This document shows, piece after piece, positions 1-7,514 of a stretch of 9,330 nt of DNA (its first letter is position 1; the number at the start of each line of letters is the position of its first letter). The notes below the pieces were generated by a model. The model worked only from the letters and a program-made list of their open reading frames with translations, was not told the origin of the DNA and did no database searches. Both the position numbers and the translations under genes were made by a program. The stretch spans positions 1 through 9,330 of the forward strand of contig JAEUMU010000163.1 of NCBI GenBank assembly GCA_016791325.1. The letters are read 5' to 3'. This DNA is from Hyphomonadaceae bacterium. Lineage in GTDB: Bacteria; Pseudomonadota; Alphaproteobacteria; Caulobacterales; Aquidulcibacteraceae.

Positions 1-1
1 C

Positions 2-67
2 GCCTTCTCGCGCGCGTTCAAGCGCTGGACCGGCATGAGCCCCAGCGAAGCGCGGGCGAAGCCTTAG
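2..67 (+). CDS. AraC-family transcriptional regulator, C-terminal end (partial)
   Basis: Only the last 21 codons and the TAG stop (65-67) are inside the window. The readable tail, FSRAFKRWTGMSPSEAR followed by AKP and stop, matches the second helix-turn-helix of the AraC/XylS DNA-binding domain, where an F-S-R-x-F-K-x-x-x-G-x-S-P-x-x-x-R pattern is the family signature. The protein would bind DNA as a transcription activator or repressor. Its sensing domain, and therefore its ligand and targets, lie outside the window. It ends 112 nt before the start of the deoxyhypusine-synthase-like gene on the same strand, so it might regulate or be cotranscribed with that gene, but nothing visible proves it. 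Confidence 0.85.
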   Translation, partial: AFSRAFKRWTGMSPSEARAKP

Positions 68-78
68 CCTCAAATCTC

Positions 79-106
79 TTGCAATCCAGCCGAATTGCCC
101 TATCTG
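79..106 (+). promoter_or_regulatory. possible promoter for the deoxyhypusine-synthase-like gene
   Basis: TTGCAA (79-84), a 16-nt spacer, then TATCTG (101-106). This is a weak match to a housekeeping -35/-10 pair (4/6 and 3/6) in the short gap between the AraC tail and the next start codon. Its only extra support is that the same TTGCAA-N16-TAT[CT]TG layout occurs upstream of the TerC gene. The rest of the 68-179 gap holds a small hairpin, GCGGA-GCG-TCCGC (127-139). It is followed by a T-run about 10 nt later, which is too distant for a convincing terminator. Confidence 0.25.
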
Positions 107-179
107 CACCCGCTGATCGCGTGTCGGCGGAGCGTCCGCGCGGTTGGTTTTTCTGACGCCGCCCATAGGAGCACCTCCC

Positions 180-1235
180 GTGGCTGACACCAAAATCGAC
201 ACCAACCGCAAAGCGGAACTTCTCTCCTCCCCGGTCGAGCACATCGACATCACCAGCTTCGACGCGCGCCCCATTGTCGACGCCTGGGGCAAGATGAGCT
301 TCACCAGCCGTGACGCCGCGCGCGCCGCGCAGATCCTCAACATGGCGCTCGAGGATCAAAATTGCTCGACCTGGCTGATCATGGCCGGCTCGACGGGCGC
401 GGGCGGCTGCCTGCACGTTTGGCGCGACATGGTGGAATACAACATGGCCGACGCCATCGTCGCCACCGGCGCTTCGATCATCGACATGGATTTCCTCGAA
501 TCGCTCGGCTTCAAGCACTATCAGGCCAAGGAAATCCCGGACGACAACACGCTGCGTTCGCTCTACATCGACCGCATCTACGACACCTACATCGATGAAG
601 AAGAGCTGCAGCACGTCGATCACACGATCTACGACATCTGCGAGCAGCTCGAGCCGCGCCCCTACACCTCGCGCGAGTTCATCTATGAGATCGGCAAGTG
701 GCTCGCCAATGGCAACGCCAAAAAGAAGGATAGCCTGATCCAGCGCGCCTACGAAAAGGGCGTGCCGATCTTCGTGCCGGCGTTCTCGGATTGCTCGGCC
801 GGCTTCGGCATCGTCAAGCACCAGGTCGAGCGGCGCAAAGCGAAGAAGCCGTACGTGACGATCGACAGCGCCGGCGATTTCCGCGAGCTGACGGAAATCA
901 AGCTCGCCGCCGGCACCACGGCGCTGTTCATGATCGGCGGCGGCGTGCCGAAGAACTTTGCGCAAGACACCGTCGTCTGCGCTGAGATTCTGGGTCACGA
1001 CGACGTCGAAGTGCATAAATACGCCGTGCAGATCACGGTCGCCGACGTGCGCGACGGCGCCTGCTCCTCCTCTACGCTGCAAGAAGCGGCGAGCTGGGGC
1101 AAGGTGAGCACCGTGCACGAGCAGATGGTGTTCGCCGAAGCGACGTCCGTTGCGCCGATCATTGTCAGCGACGCGTATCACCGCGGCGGCTGGCGCAAAC
1201 GCGAAGCGCGGAATTGGGCGAAGCTATTCAAGTAA
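180..1235 (+). CDS. deoxyhypusine synthase-like (homospermidine synthase-type) enzyme
   Basis: A 351-residue member of the deoxyhypusine synthase family. The eukaryotic enzyme uses NAD to move the aminobutyl group of spermidine onto a lysine of eIF5A. Bacteria lack eIF5A/hypusine, so bacterial homologues are thought to make free polyamines of the homospermidine type by the same chemistry; the exact substrate here is not readable. The diagnostic segment GGGVPKNF places Lys258 where the family has its catalytic lysine. Other landmarks are MAGSTGAGG (68-76) and TGASIIDMD (96-104) in the nucleotide-binding half, and EAASWGKV near the C-terminus. The start is GTG at 180: AGGAG at 167-171 lies 8 nt before it, and an upstream in-frame ATG at 144 has no such site. 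The gene ends in TAA and is followed by its own terminator. No decarboxylase or other polyamine gene is visible nearby. Confidence 0.9.
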   Translation: MADTKIDTNRKAELLSSPVEHIDITSFDARPIVDAWGKMSFTSRDAARAAQILNMALEDQNCSTWLIMAGSTGAGGCLHVWRDMVEYNMADAIVATGASIIDMDFLESLGFKHYQAKEIPDDNTLRSLYIDRIYDTYIDEEELQHVDHTIYDICEQLEPRPYTSREFIYEIGKWLANGNAKKKDSLIQRAYEKGVPIFVPAFSDCSAGFGIVKHQVERRKAKKPYVTIDSAGDFRELTEIKLAAGTTALFMIGGGVPKNFAQDTVVCAEILGHDDVEVHKYAVQITVADVRDGACSSSTLQEAASWGKVSTVHEQMVFAEATSVAPIIVSDAYHRGGWRKREARNWAKLFK

Positions 1236-1261
1236 GGCGAACGGCGAGACACAAGAACACG

Positions 1262-1290
1262 AAGGCCGCTCCGAAAGGAGCGGCCTTTTT
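1262..1290 (+). terminator. intrinsic terminator of the deoxyhypusine-synthase-like gene
   Basis: A perfect 11-bp stem, AAGGCCGCTCC (1262-1272) and GGAGCGGCCTT (1277-1287), closed by a GAAA tetraloop and running into a T5 tract (1286-1290), 26 nt after the TAA. The T-run favours plus-strand termination. The same hairpin also lies downstream of the minus-strand GST-DHFR pair, where it would be followed by a poorer T-run. Confidence 0.93.
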
Positions 1291-1294
1291 GCCG

Positions 1295-1414
1295 TTACAG
1301 CGGGACGTCGGTTCCCGACTCTTTCTCTAGCTGCTTCATCAACGCTATTGCGGCGTCAGCGATATCAGACGGCCAAACCAACTTACCAGAACCGCCACAT
1401 CTACTCCGGCACAT
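1295..1414 (-). CDS. possible 39-residue small ORF overlapping the DHFR-like gene end
   Basis: An ATG at 1414 opens a 39-codon frame that overlaps the last 14 nt of the DHFR-like gene and stops with TAA (1295-1297), just before the convergent terminator hairpin. The start reads MCRSRCGGSGKLVW and the end is acidic/helical (MKQLEKESGTDVPL). Two cysteines four residues apart are near the N-terminus. An in-frame TAA two codons before the ATG fixes it as the first possible start. The ribosome site is weak (GGTGAAG about 7 nt upstream). Codons such as AGA, TCT, GGT, TTG, GTT and CTA differ from the GC-ending codons of the neighbours, so this may be a non-coding gap or a remnant. I do not recognise a family. 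Confidence 0.28.
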   Translation of the reverse strand: MCRSRCGGSGKLVWPSDIADAAIALMKQLEKESGTDVPL

Positions 1415-1943
1415 AACTTAACTTCACCGCGTTCTCCCCAATCCGCTCGCTTCCCACCAGCCGCAGCTTCGGCGTCACGCCAGCGAAGAACGGCTCGCCA
1501 TGCCCCAGCACGACGGGGTGCAGGAAGACGTGATACTCATCAATCAGGCCAAGCTTCTCCAAGCCTGCCGCCAACTTCGGCCCGCCCACCTCGATCTCGC
1601 CATCGTGCTCGGCCTTCAGTTTGCGGATCGCGGTTTCAAAATCGCCGCTGATCAAAGTCGCGTTCGGGCCGACCTGCTTCAGTGATTTTGACACCACCCA
1701 TTTCGGCATGGCCCGCCACGCCTCCGCGAACGCGCGCAGGTCGCCCTCCACCTGAGGGTTTTGCGCCCAATCATCGCCATCCCAGTAATGCATGAGCTCG
1801 TACAAGCGCGGCCCGTAGATGCTGCCCGCCGTCCTTCGGGTCTGCTCGATGAAATAGCGAAACAGCACTGGATCAGGCGCGAACCTGTCGTGATCGACGA
1901 AGCCGTCCAGCGACATATTCATTCCGAAGATGAGCTTCGCCAT
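1401..1943 (-). CDS. dihydrofolate reductase-family protein (RibD C-terminal-like)
   Basis: A 180-residue single-domain member of the DHFR/RibD-C superfamily, presumably a cytoplasmic NADPH-dependent reductase. These stand-alone bacterial proteins (YyaP/YwjB type) mostly have no known substrate, so folate or riboflavin reduction should not be assumed. Landmarks are the N-terminal strand and SLDGF (11-15), the middle helix after KWVVSKSL (81-88), and the nucleotide-site pattern EVGGPKLAAGL (118-128) followed by DEYHVFLHPVVLGHGEPFF, which is typical of the family. The ATG at 1943 is chosen because GGAGGATC lies just upstream; an in-frame ATG at 1991 would overlap the preceding gene and lacks a site. 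It starts 29 nt after the stop of the GST-like gene, so the two are probably one transcript. Confidence 0.88.
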   Translation of the reverse strand: MAKLIFGMNMSLDGFVDHDRFAPDPVLFRYFIEQTRRTAGSIYGPRLYELMHYWDGDDWAQNPQVEGDLRAFAEAWRAMPKWVVSKSLKQVGPNATLISGDFETAIRKLKAEHDGEIEVGGPKLAAGLEKLGLIDEYHVFLHPVVLGHGEPFFAGVTPKLRLVGSERIGENAVKLSYVPE

Positions 1944-1972
1944 CCCGCGATCCTCCGATACTTGCCGCGCGC

Positions 1973-2617
1973 TTAGGTGTTGGCCTCCCACGCCGCTTTC
2001 TGCGCTGCAAACGCACGCTGGTAAGCAGGGCGCGCTTCGGCGCGGGCGACATAGGCGGCGAGGTTAGCACGTTCTTCTAGCAGCCCCGATCCTTCAAGCC
2101 GGCTTAGCAAATGCGCCATGATGATGTCCGCTGCGCTGAATGCGCCGTCGAGCCATTCGCTCTCGCCCAACCGCGCTGAGAGTTGGCGCAAGCGGCCGCG
2201 GATACGCGCATCCGTCATGGCCAGGCGCTCTCCCTGCCAGATCTTGCCGCGCTCGGCGTATTTTACCACGTCGCGATCAATGATCGGCGGCTCCACGGTG
2301 GATAGCGCAGCGAACATCCACATGATCGCGCGGGCGCGGGCGGCGGCGTCTTGCGGCAGCAGGCCCGGGAAACGCTCAGCGATGTGCAGCACAATCGCGC
2401 CGGATTCAAACAGCGTCAGATCGCCTTCTTCATACGTGGGTATCTGGGCGAATGGATTGCGCGCCAGATGCGCCTCTTCCTTGAACTCCTCCCAGGCGAC
2501 GTAGCGCACGGCGTATGGCTGGCCCACCTCCTCCAGCGCCCAGCGCACGCGCATGTCGCGCGCCAGGCCGCGCCCCTTATCGAGCGCGGCTTCAAAGGCG
2601 GTGATGGTGATGGTCAT
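1973..2617 (-). CDS. glutathione S-transferase family protein
   Basis: A 214-residue cytoplasmic protein with the two-domain GST layout and the usual GST length. Residues 1-85 form the thioredoxin-like domain: an N-terminal strand, a helix, then NPFAQIPTY (54-62) with the cis-proline (Pro60), and LFESGAIVLHIAERF (69-83), whose Glu-Ser pair (71-72) binds the gamma-glutamyl part of glutathione in the family. Residues from about 90 onward form the all-helical domain; FSAADIIMAHLL carries the conserved helix-capping S-x-x-D pattern. The substrate is unknown; detoxification or a glutathione-dependent isomerase or reductase role is possible. The ATG at 2617 has AGGAG (2626-2630) 8 nt upstream. It is the first gene of a likely pair with the DHFR-like gene, and a candidate ECF42 promoter lies directly in front. 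Confidence 0.9.
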   Translation of the reverse strand: MTITITAFEAALDKGRGLARDMRVRWALEEVGQPYAVRYVAWEEFKEEAHLARNPFAQIPTYEEGDLTLFESGAIVLHIAERFPGLLPQDAAARARAIMWMFAALSTVEPPIIDRDVVKYAERGKIWQGERLAMTDARIRGRLRQLSARLGESEWLDGAFSAADIIMAHLLSRLEGSGLLEERANLAAYVARAEARPAYQRAFAAQKAAWEANT

Positions 2618-2647
2618 GGGCGGCGCTCCTGCTGCGATCGACCAGAG

Positions 2648-2674
2648 GACGATCCACGCGCAGCGATTCCGACA
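2648..2674 (-). promoter_or_regulatory. candidate ECF42-type promoter of the GST-DHFR pair
   Basis: On the minus strand TGTCGG (2669-2674), exactly 17 nt, then CGTC (2648-2651), which lies 30 nt before the GST start codon. Spacing and -10 are identical to the two elements in front of the DGPF genes at 7488 and 9132, and the -35 differs from one of them by one base. A transcript would begin near 2640 and still contain the AGGAG site. An inverted repeat GATCG-N9-CGATC (2636-2654) overlaps the -10 and could be an operator. Recognition by the sigma factor encoded at 7514-8740 is inference. Confidence 0.5.
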
Positions 2675-2696
2675 CGCCGCCCTGACCGATCTGATC

Positions 2697-3725
2697 CTAT
2701 CCGGTCTTCGCCGTCCGGGTGCGGTAAAGCGAATAAAGGATCGCGCCGCCGATCAGCGAAAGCGTCGCCAGCAGCGCCCATTGCGGCTCCAGATAGGGCG
2801 CCCAGCCGAGCTCTTTCGCCAGCCCGAAGTTCCAGATGATCTTCACGCCGATCAGCACCAGGACGAGCGAGAGCCCGTATTTCAGATAGGCAAAGCGCTC
2901 CACCGCCGCGGCCAGCATGAAATACATCGAACGCAGGCCCAATATGGCGAAGATATTGGACGTATAGACGATGAAAGGATCGCGCGTGACCGCGAAGATC
3001 GCCGGCACAGAATCCACCGCAAACACAATGTCGGCAGTTTCCACCATGATCAGCGCGAGAAACAAGGGCGTTGCGAAGGTGACGAGGCGCCCGGTCTTTG
3101 GATCGGGGCGTTTGACGAAGAAATTGTGGTTCGTGATCTCGTCGGTCACGTTCATGTGGCGGCGCACGAACTTGATGAGGCTGTTGTCCTCCAGCTTCAT
3201 CTCATGGCCAGCGTTCGTCACCATGCGCCAGCCGGTCCAGATCAGGAAGGCGGCGAAGAAATAGAGCACCCAGGTCCAGGAATTCACCACCGCCGCGCCG
3301 GCGGAGATGAAGATGGCGCGAAACACAATGGCGCCGATAATGCCCCAGAACAAAACGCGGTGCTGGTATTCGCGCGGCACGGCGAAATAGCCGAAGATCA
3401 GCGAGATGACGAAGATGTTGTCGAACGCCAGCGCGGTTTCCAGCAGGTAGCCGGTGAAATACTGAAGCACCGCCTGCTGGTTGAGGTTCTCCGGCGAGAT
3501 ATAATAGCGCGGATCGGGCTCATAGACGAACCCCACATAGAGTCCGAACAACACCGCGAGCGATGCGAAGCCCGCCCACATTAGCGCGCTCTTTGCAGGC
3601 GAAATCACGGTGTCGCGTTTATTGACGACGCCGAGATCGAGCCAAAGCAGCGCGCCGATGACGCTCAAGAAGCTGAACCAAAGCCAGATCGGCTGGCCTG
3701 CATATTCATTGAAGATGAAGTCCAT
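2697..3725 (-). CDS. TerC-family integral membrane protein
   Basis: A 342-residue inner-membrane protein of the TerC/Alx family, whose characterised members are linked to tellurite resistance or Mn(II) export. The specific substrate here is not shown. Seven or more hydrophobic segments are visible, the first at about 12-34 and the last at about 316-334. The two signature acidic membrane motifs are present: ETALAFDNIFVISLIF (96-111) and VETADIVFAVDSVPAIFAVT (228-247), followed by SNIFAILGLRSMYF (256-269). A hydrophilic loop (about 171-215) with charged residues separates the two halves. ATG 3725 is preferred over an in-frame ATG at 3782 because the protein then starts at the family-typical N-terminus (MDFIFNEYAG); the ribosome site (GCGGAAAC) is weak. 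The leader upstream is long and rich in hairpins. It ends 79 nt before the GST gene on the same strand with no clear terminator between. Confidence 0.92.
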   Translation of the reverse strand: MDFIFNEYAGQPIWLWFSFLSVIGALLWLDLGVVNKRDTVISPAKSALMWAGFASLAVLFGLYVGFVYEPDPRYYISPENLNQQAVLQYFTGYLLETALAFDNIFVISLIFGYFAVPREYQHRVLFWGIIGAIVFRAIFISAGAAVVNSWTWVLYFFAAFLIWTGWRMVTNAGHEMKLEDNSLIKFVRRHMNVTDEITNHNFFVKRPDPKTGRLVTFATPLFLALIMVETADIVFAVDSVPAIFAVTRDPFIVYTSNIFAILGLRSMYFMLAAAVERFAYLKYGLSLVLVLIGVKIIWNFGLAKELGWAPYLEPQWALLATLSLIGGAILYSLYRTRTAKTG

Positions 3726-3924
3726 GATCGTTTCCGCTCGCGCATTGCGGCCGCCGCGCGGGGAGAGCGCGCGGCGATCCATCGGTCACAATGAGGGATT
3801 GCGGGCGAAGCGCGTTCCGGGCCGTGTGAGCCGTGAGGCTTGGCGCTTTCGCGCACCTCATGCTCGCAATCCTCCAGTCCGACATCGCGGCTCTTACGAA
3901 CCGCCAGAGGGGCCCGGCCTGGCG
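3726..3924 (-). promoter_or_regulatory. structured 5' leader of the TerC-family gene
   Basis: The 244-nt gap between the katG terminator and the TerC start contains no convincing gene but several inverted repeats on the likely leader RNA. They are: a 6-bp stem CGCCAG/CTGGCG (3902-3924); a long-range 8-bp stem, GGATTGCG (3865-3872 read on minus) with CGCAATCC (3796-3803); inside it, a hairpin at 3834-3860 with a TGAGG/CCTCA outer and a GCGC-GAAA-GCGC inner stem; and a perfect 9-bp GC stem at 3752-3760/3768-3776 with loop CTCTCCC, only 26 nt before the ATG. Some TerC-family genes are controlled by a Mn(II) riboswitch (yybP-ykoY), but I do not see its conserved GGGGAGUAG-type segment, so a metal-sensing role is speculation. 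Confidence 0.35.
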
Positions 3925-3929
3925 CGCCT

Positions 3930-3957
3930 CAAATAGCGCAAGCGCGGCTCGTTGCAA
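3930..3957 (-). promoter_or_regulatory. possible promoter of the TerC-family gene
   Basis: On the minus strand TTGCAA (3952-3957), 16 nt, then TATTTG within GCTATTTG (3930-3937). This lies just after the katG terminator and about 200 nt before the TerC ATG, the expected place for an independent promoter. The hexamer match to a housekeeping consensus is only moderate, but layout and spacing repeat those seen at 79-106. Confidence 0.3.
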
Positions 3958-3969
3958 GCCCCCCAACGC

Positions 3970-4000
3970 AAAAAGGGCGGCGCCGGAAGCGCCGCCCTTT
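3970..4000 (-). terminator. intrinsic terminator of katG
   Basis: Read on the minus strand: AAAGGGCGGCGC, loop TTCCG, GCGCCGCCCTTT, continuing into a T5 tract (plus-strand A-run 3970-3974). The perfect 12-bp stem begins 22 nt after the katG TAG. It separates katG from the TerC gene transcriptionally. Confidence 0.95.
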
Positions 4001-4022
4001 GCCTGCTTAACGCCGTGACGCG

Positions 4023-6353
<2,331 letters not shown>

Positions 6354-7079
6354 ATGCCGAACATAAAACTCATCTTCGCCGCCGCCTTCGCGCTTGCAGC
6401 ATGCGCAACGGCGCAGCCCGCGCCCGATACGCAGCCCACGCATCCGCTCACCGCTCAGCCCAATGCGGCCGTGCAAGTCGATGCCGCCGTGTTCCTCCCG
6501 CCTCCGCCGGCCCCGGGCGGCGCGCTTGAATTGGCCGAGCGCGAGATCGTGCGCGGACCCTGGAGCGCCGAGCGCCGCGCACAAGCAGTTGAGGACAATG
6601 CGATTGATCCGTTCTCAGCGTTCGACGTCGTGCTTGGTCCCGAGTTCCAGGCCGCTGATTTGCCGGCCACGCGCGCGCTGCTGACGCATGTGGGCCGCGC
6701 AGCGGGTTTCGCCGGCGATCCCGTCAAGTTCATTCATCGCCGGCCGCGCCCCTATCTTAGCGACAGCGCCATCAGCCCCTGCATTCCCGACGAACCACGC
6801 TTGCGCGAAAGTTTCTCTTATCCCTCCGGCCACGGCGCCCTTGGCTTCAGCTGGGCGCTGACCTTGGCGGAGCTCGTGCCCTCGCGCGCCGACGCCATCA
6901 TTGAGCGCGGCCGCGACTTCGGCTGGAGCCGCGTCGTCTGCGGACTCCACTACCCGAGCGATATCTCCGCCGCGCAGATAGTGGCGGCCGCCGCCGTTGC
7001 GCGACTGCACGCCGACCCGCAGTTCCAGGCCGAGCTCGCCGCCGCCCGCGCCGAGCTGGCGGCGATCTACGGCCCTTGA
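6354..7079 (+). CDS. PAP2-superfamily acid phosphatase, predicted lipoprotein
   Basis: A 241-residue phosphatase resembling bacterial class A non-specific acid phosphatases, which hydrolyse phosphomonoesters through a phospho-histidine intermediate. All three PAP2 signature blocks are intact: K-x6-RP as KFIHRRPRP (125-133), PSGH (157-160), and SR-x5-H-x3-D as SRVVCGLHYPSD (192-203). His199 would be the nucleophile and His160 the general acid. The N-terminus is a short signal peptide ending in the lipobox LAAC, so Cys17 is probably lipidated and the enzyme anchored in the envelope. A Pro/Ala-rich linker (about 20-55) follows. Cys143 and Cys196 could form a disulfide. AGGAG at 6343-6347 sets the ATG. 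It diverges from katG and meets the next gene tail-to-tail, with only 3 nt between stop codons. The natural substrate is unknown. Confidence 0.93.
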   Translation: MPNIKLIFAAAFALAACATAQPAPDTQPTHPLTAQPNAAVQVDAAVFLPPPPAPGGALELAEREIVRGPWSAERRAQAVEDNAIDPFSAFDVVLGPEFQAADLPATRALLTHVGRAAGFAGDPVKFIHRRPRPYLSDSAISPCIPDEPRLRESFSYPSGHGALGFSWALTLAELVPSRADAIIERGRDFGWSRVVCGLHYPSDISAAQIVAAAAVARLHADPQFQAELAAARAELAAIYGP

Positions 7080-7082
7080 GAG

Positions 7083-7448
7083 TTACGGCGCATACATGGC
7101 GGGGCGCACTTCCACAGCGCCAGTACTGGCGGTCGGGCAGCGCTCCGCCCAGGCGAGTGCGGCGTCGAGATCGGGCACGTCGATCAGGTACACGCCGCCA
7201 AGCTGTTCCTTGATGTCGCTGTAGGGGCCGTCAATCACCTCGCGCGCACCGCCGCGCTTGCGCAGCGTGGTGGCGGCGTGCGGGGCGACGAGGCCGGCGC
7301 CGCCAGCGACGCTAGTGGCGGCGACGCCCGCCTCCCGCAGCGCTTTCAGAAACGTTGCGTGCGCGGCGCGATAACCCTCCACGCGCACAGGATCTTCGCG
7401 GCGGGTGAAGTCGTCAGCGGTTTCGTAGCAAAGGATGGCGTAGTGCAT
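7083..7448 (-). CDS. YCII/DGPF-domain protein (first copy, downstream of sigma)
   Basis: A 121-residue single-domain protein of the YCII-like superfamily, the group often called DGPF after its conserved motif. Here the motif reads DGPY (73-76) within EVIDGPYSDIKEQLGGVYLI. The start MHYAILCYE and the ending GAVEVRPAMYAP are typical. The fold is a small alpha/beta ferredoxin-like barrel; no activity is firmly established for these sigma-linked members, which are better known as the usual genomic partners and targets of ECF42 sigma factors. ATG 7448 has GGAG 6 nt upstream. It follows the sigma gene by 65 nt, and that gap carries its own candidate sigma-dependent promoter. It is a diverged paralogue of the protein at 8744-9091. 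Confidence 0.92.
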   Translation of the reverse strand: MHYAILCYETADDFTRREDPVRVEGYRAAHATFLKALREAGVAATSVAGGAGLVAPHAATTLRKRGGAREVIDGPYSDIKEQLGGVYLIDVPDLDAALAWAERCPTASTGAVEVRPAMYAP

Positions 7449-7462
7449 ATGGCTCTCCGTGC

Positions 7463-7478
7463 GCGGCGGATGCGCCGC
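7463..7478 (-). promoter_or_regulatory. 5'-UTR hairpin of the first DGPF gene
   Basis: GCGGCG-CATC-CGCCGC on the minus strand, a perfect 6-bp stem with a 4-nt loop. It begins about where transcripts from the upstream promoter element should start and lies before the ribosome site. A matching hairpin, preceded by the same CA, occupies the same position before the other DGPF gene. Confidence 0.5.
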
Positions 7479-7487
7479 TGTTGCTAA

Positions 7488-7514
7488 GACGCACCGGCCC
7501 CGGCCAGTTCGACC
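7488..7514 (-). promoter_or_regulatory. candidate ECF42-type promoter of the first DGPF gene
   Basis: On the minus strand GGTCGA (7509-7514), 17 nt, then CGTC (7488-7491), 39 nt before the ATG. The first G of the -35 is the last base of the sigma gene's TAG stop. It aligns without gaps to the element at 9132-9158, with the same spacing, -10, downstream hairpin and near-identical distance to the start codon. It would let the DGPF gene be transcribed separately from the sigma gene. Confidence 0.6.

Noticed and set aside
122..136. TGTCGG followed by CGTC upstream of the deoxyhypusine-synthase-like gene
   Set aside because: The two parts are only 5 nt apart, and at 17 nt the sequence is TGGT, so it cannot be the same bipartite promoter.
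18..1181. Long minus-strand open frame opposite the deoxyhypusine-synthase-like gene
   Set aside because: It is entirely antisense to a gene with clear family motifs, its own ribosome site and its own terminator; no domain is recognisable in the shadow frame.
2553..3584. Long plus-strand open frame opposite the TerC gene
   Set aside because: It is antisense to a well-supported membrane protein; its His/Arg/Glu-rich translation is what the complement of a hydrophobic gene gives.
3879..3884. TGTCGG on the minus strand in the TerC leader as a further sigma-42 -35 element
   Set aside because: Seventeen nt downstream the sequence is ATGA, not CG[A/T]C, and nearby spacings do not help.
3726..3960. 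yybP-ykoY Mn(II) riboswitch in front of the TerC gene
   Set aside because: The conserved GGGGAGUAG-like segment was not found by eye; only generic hairpins are supported, so it is listed as an unclassified leader.
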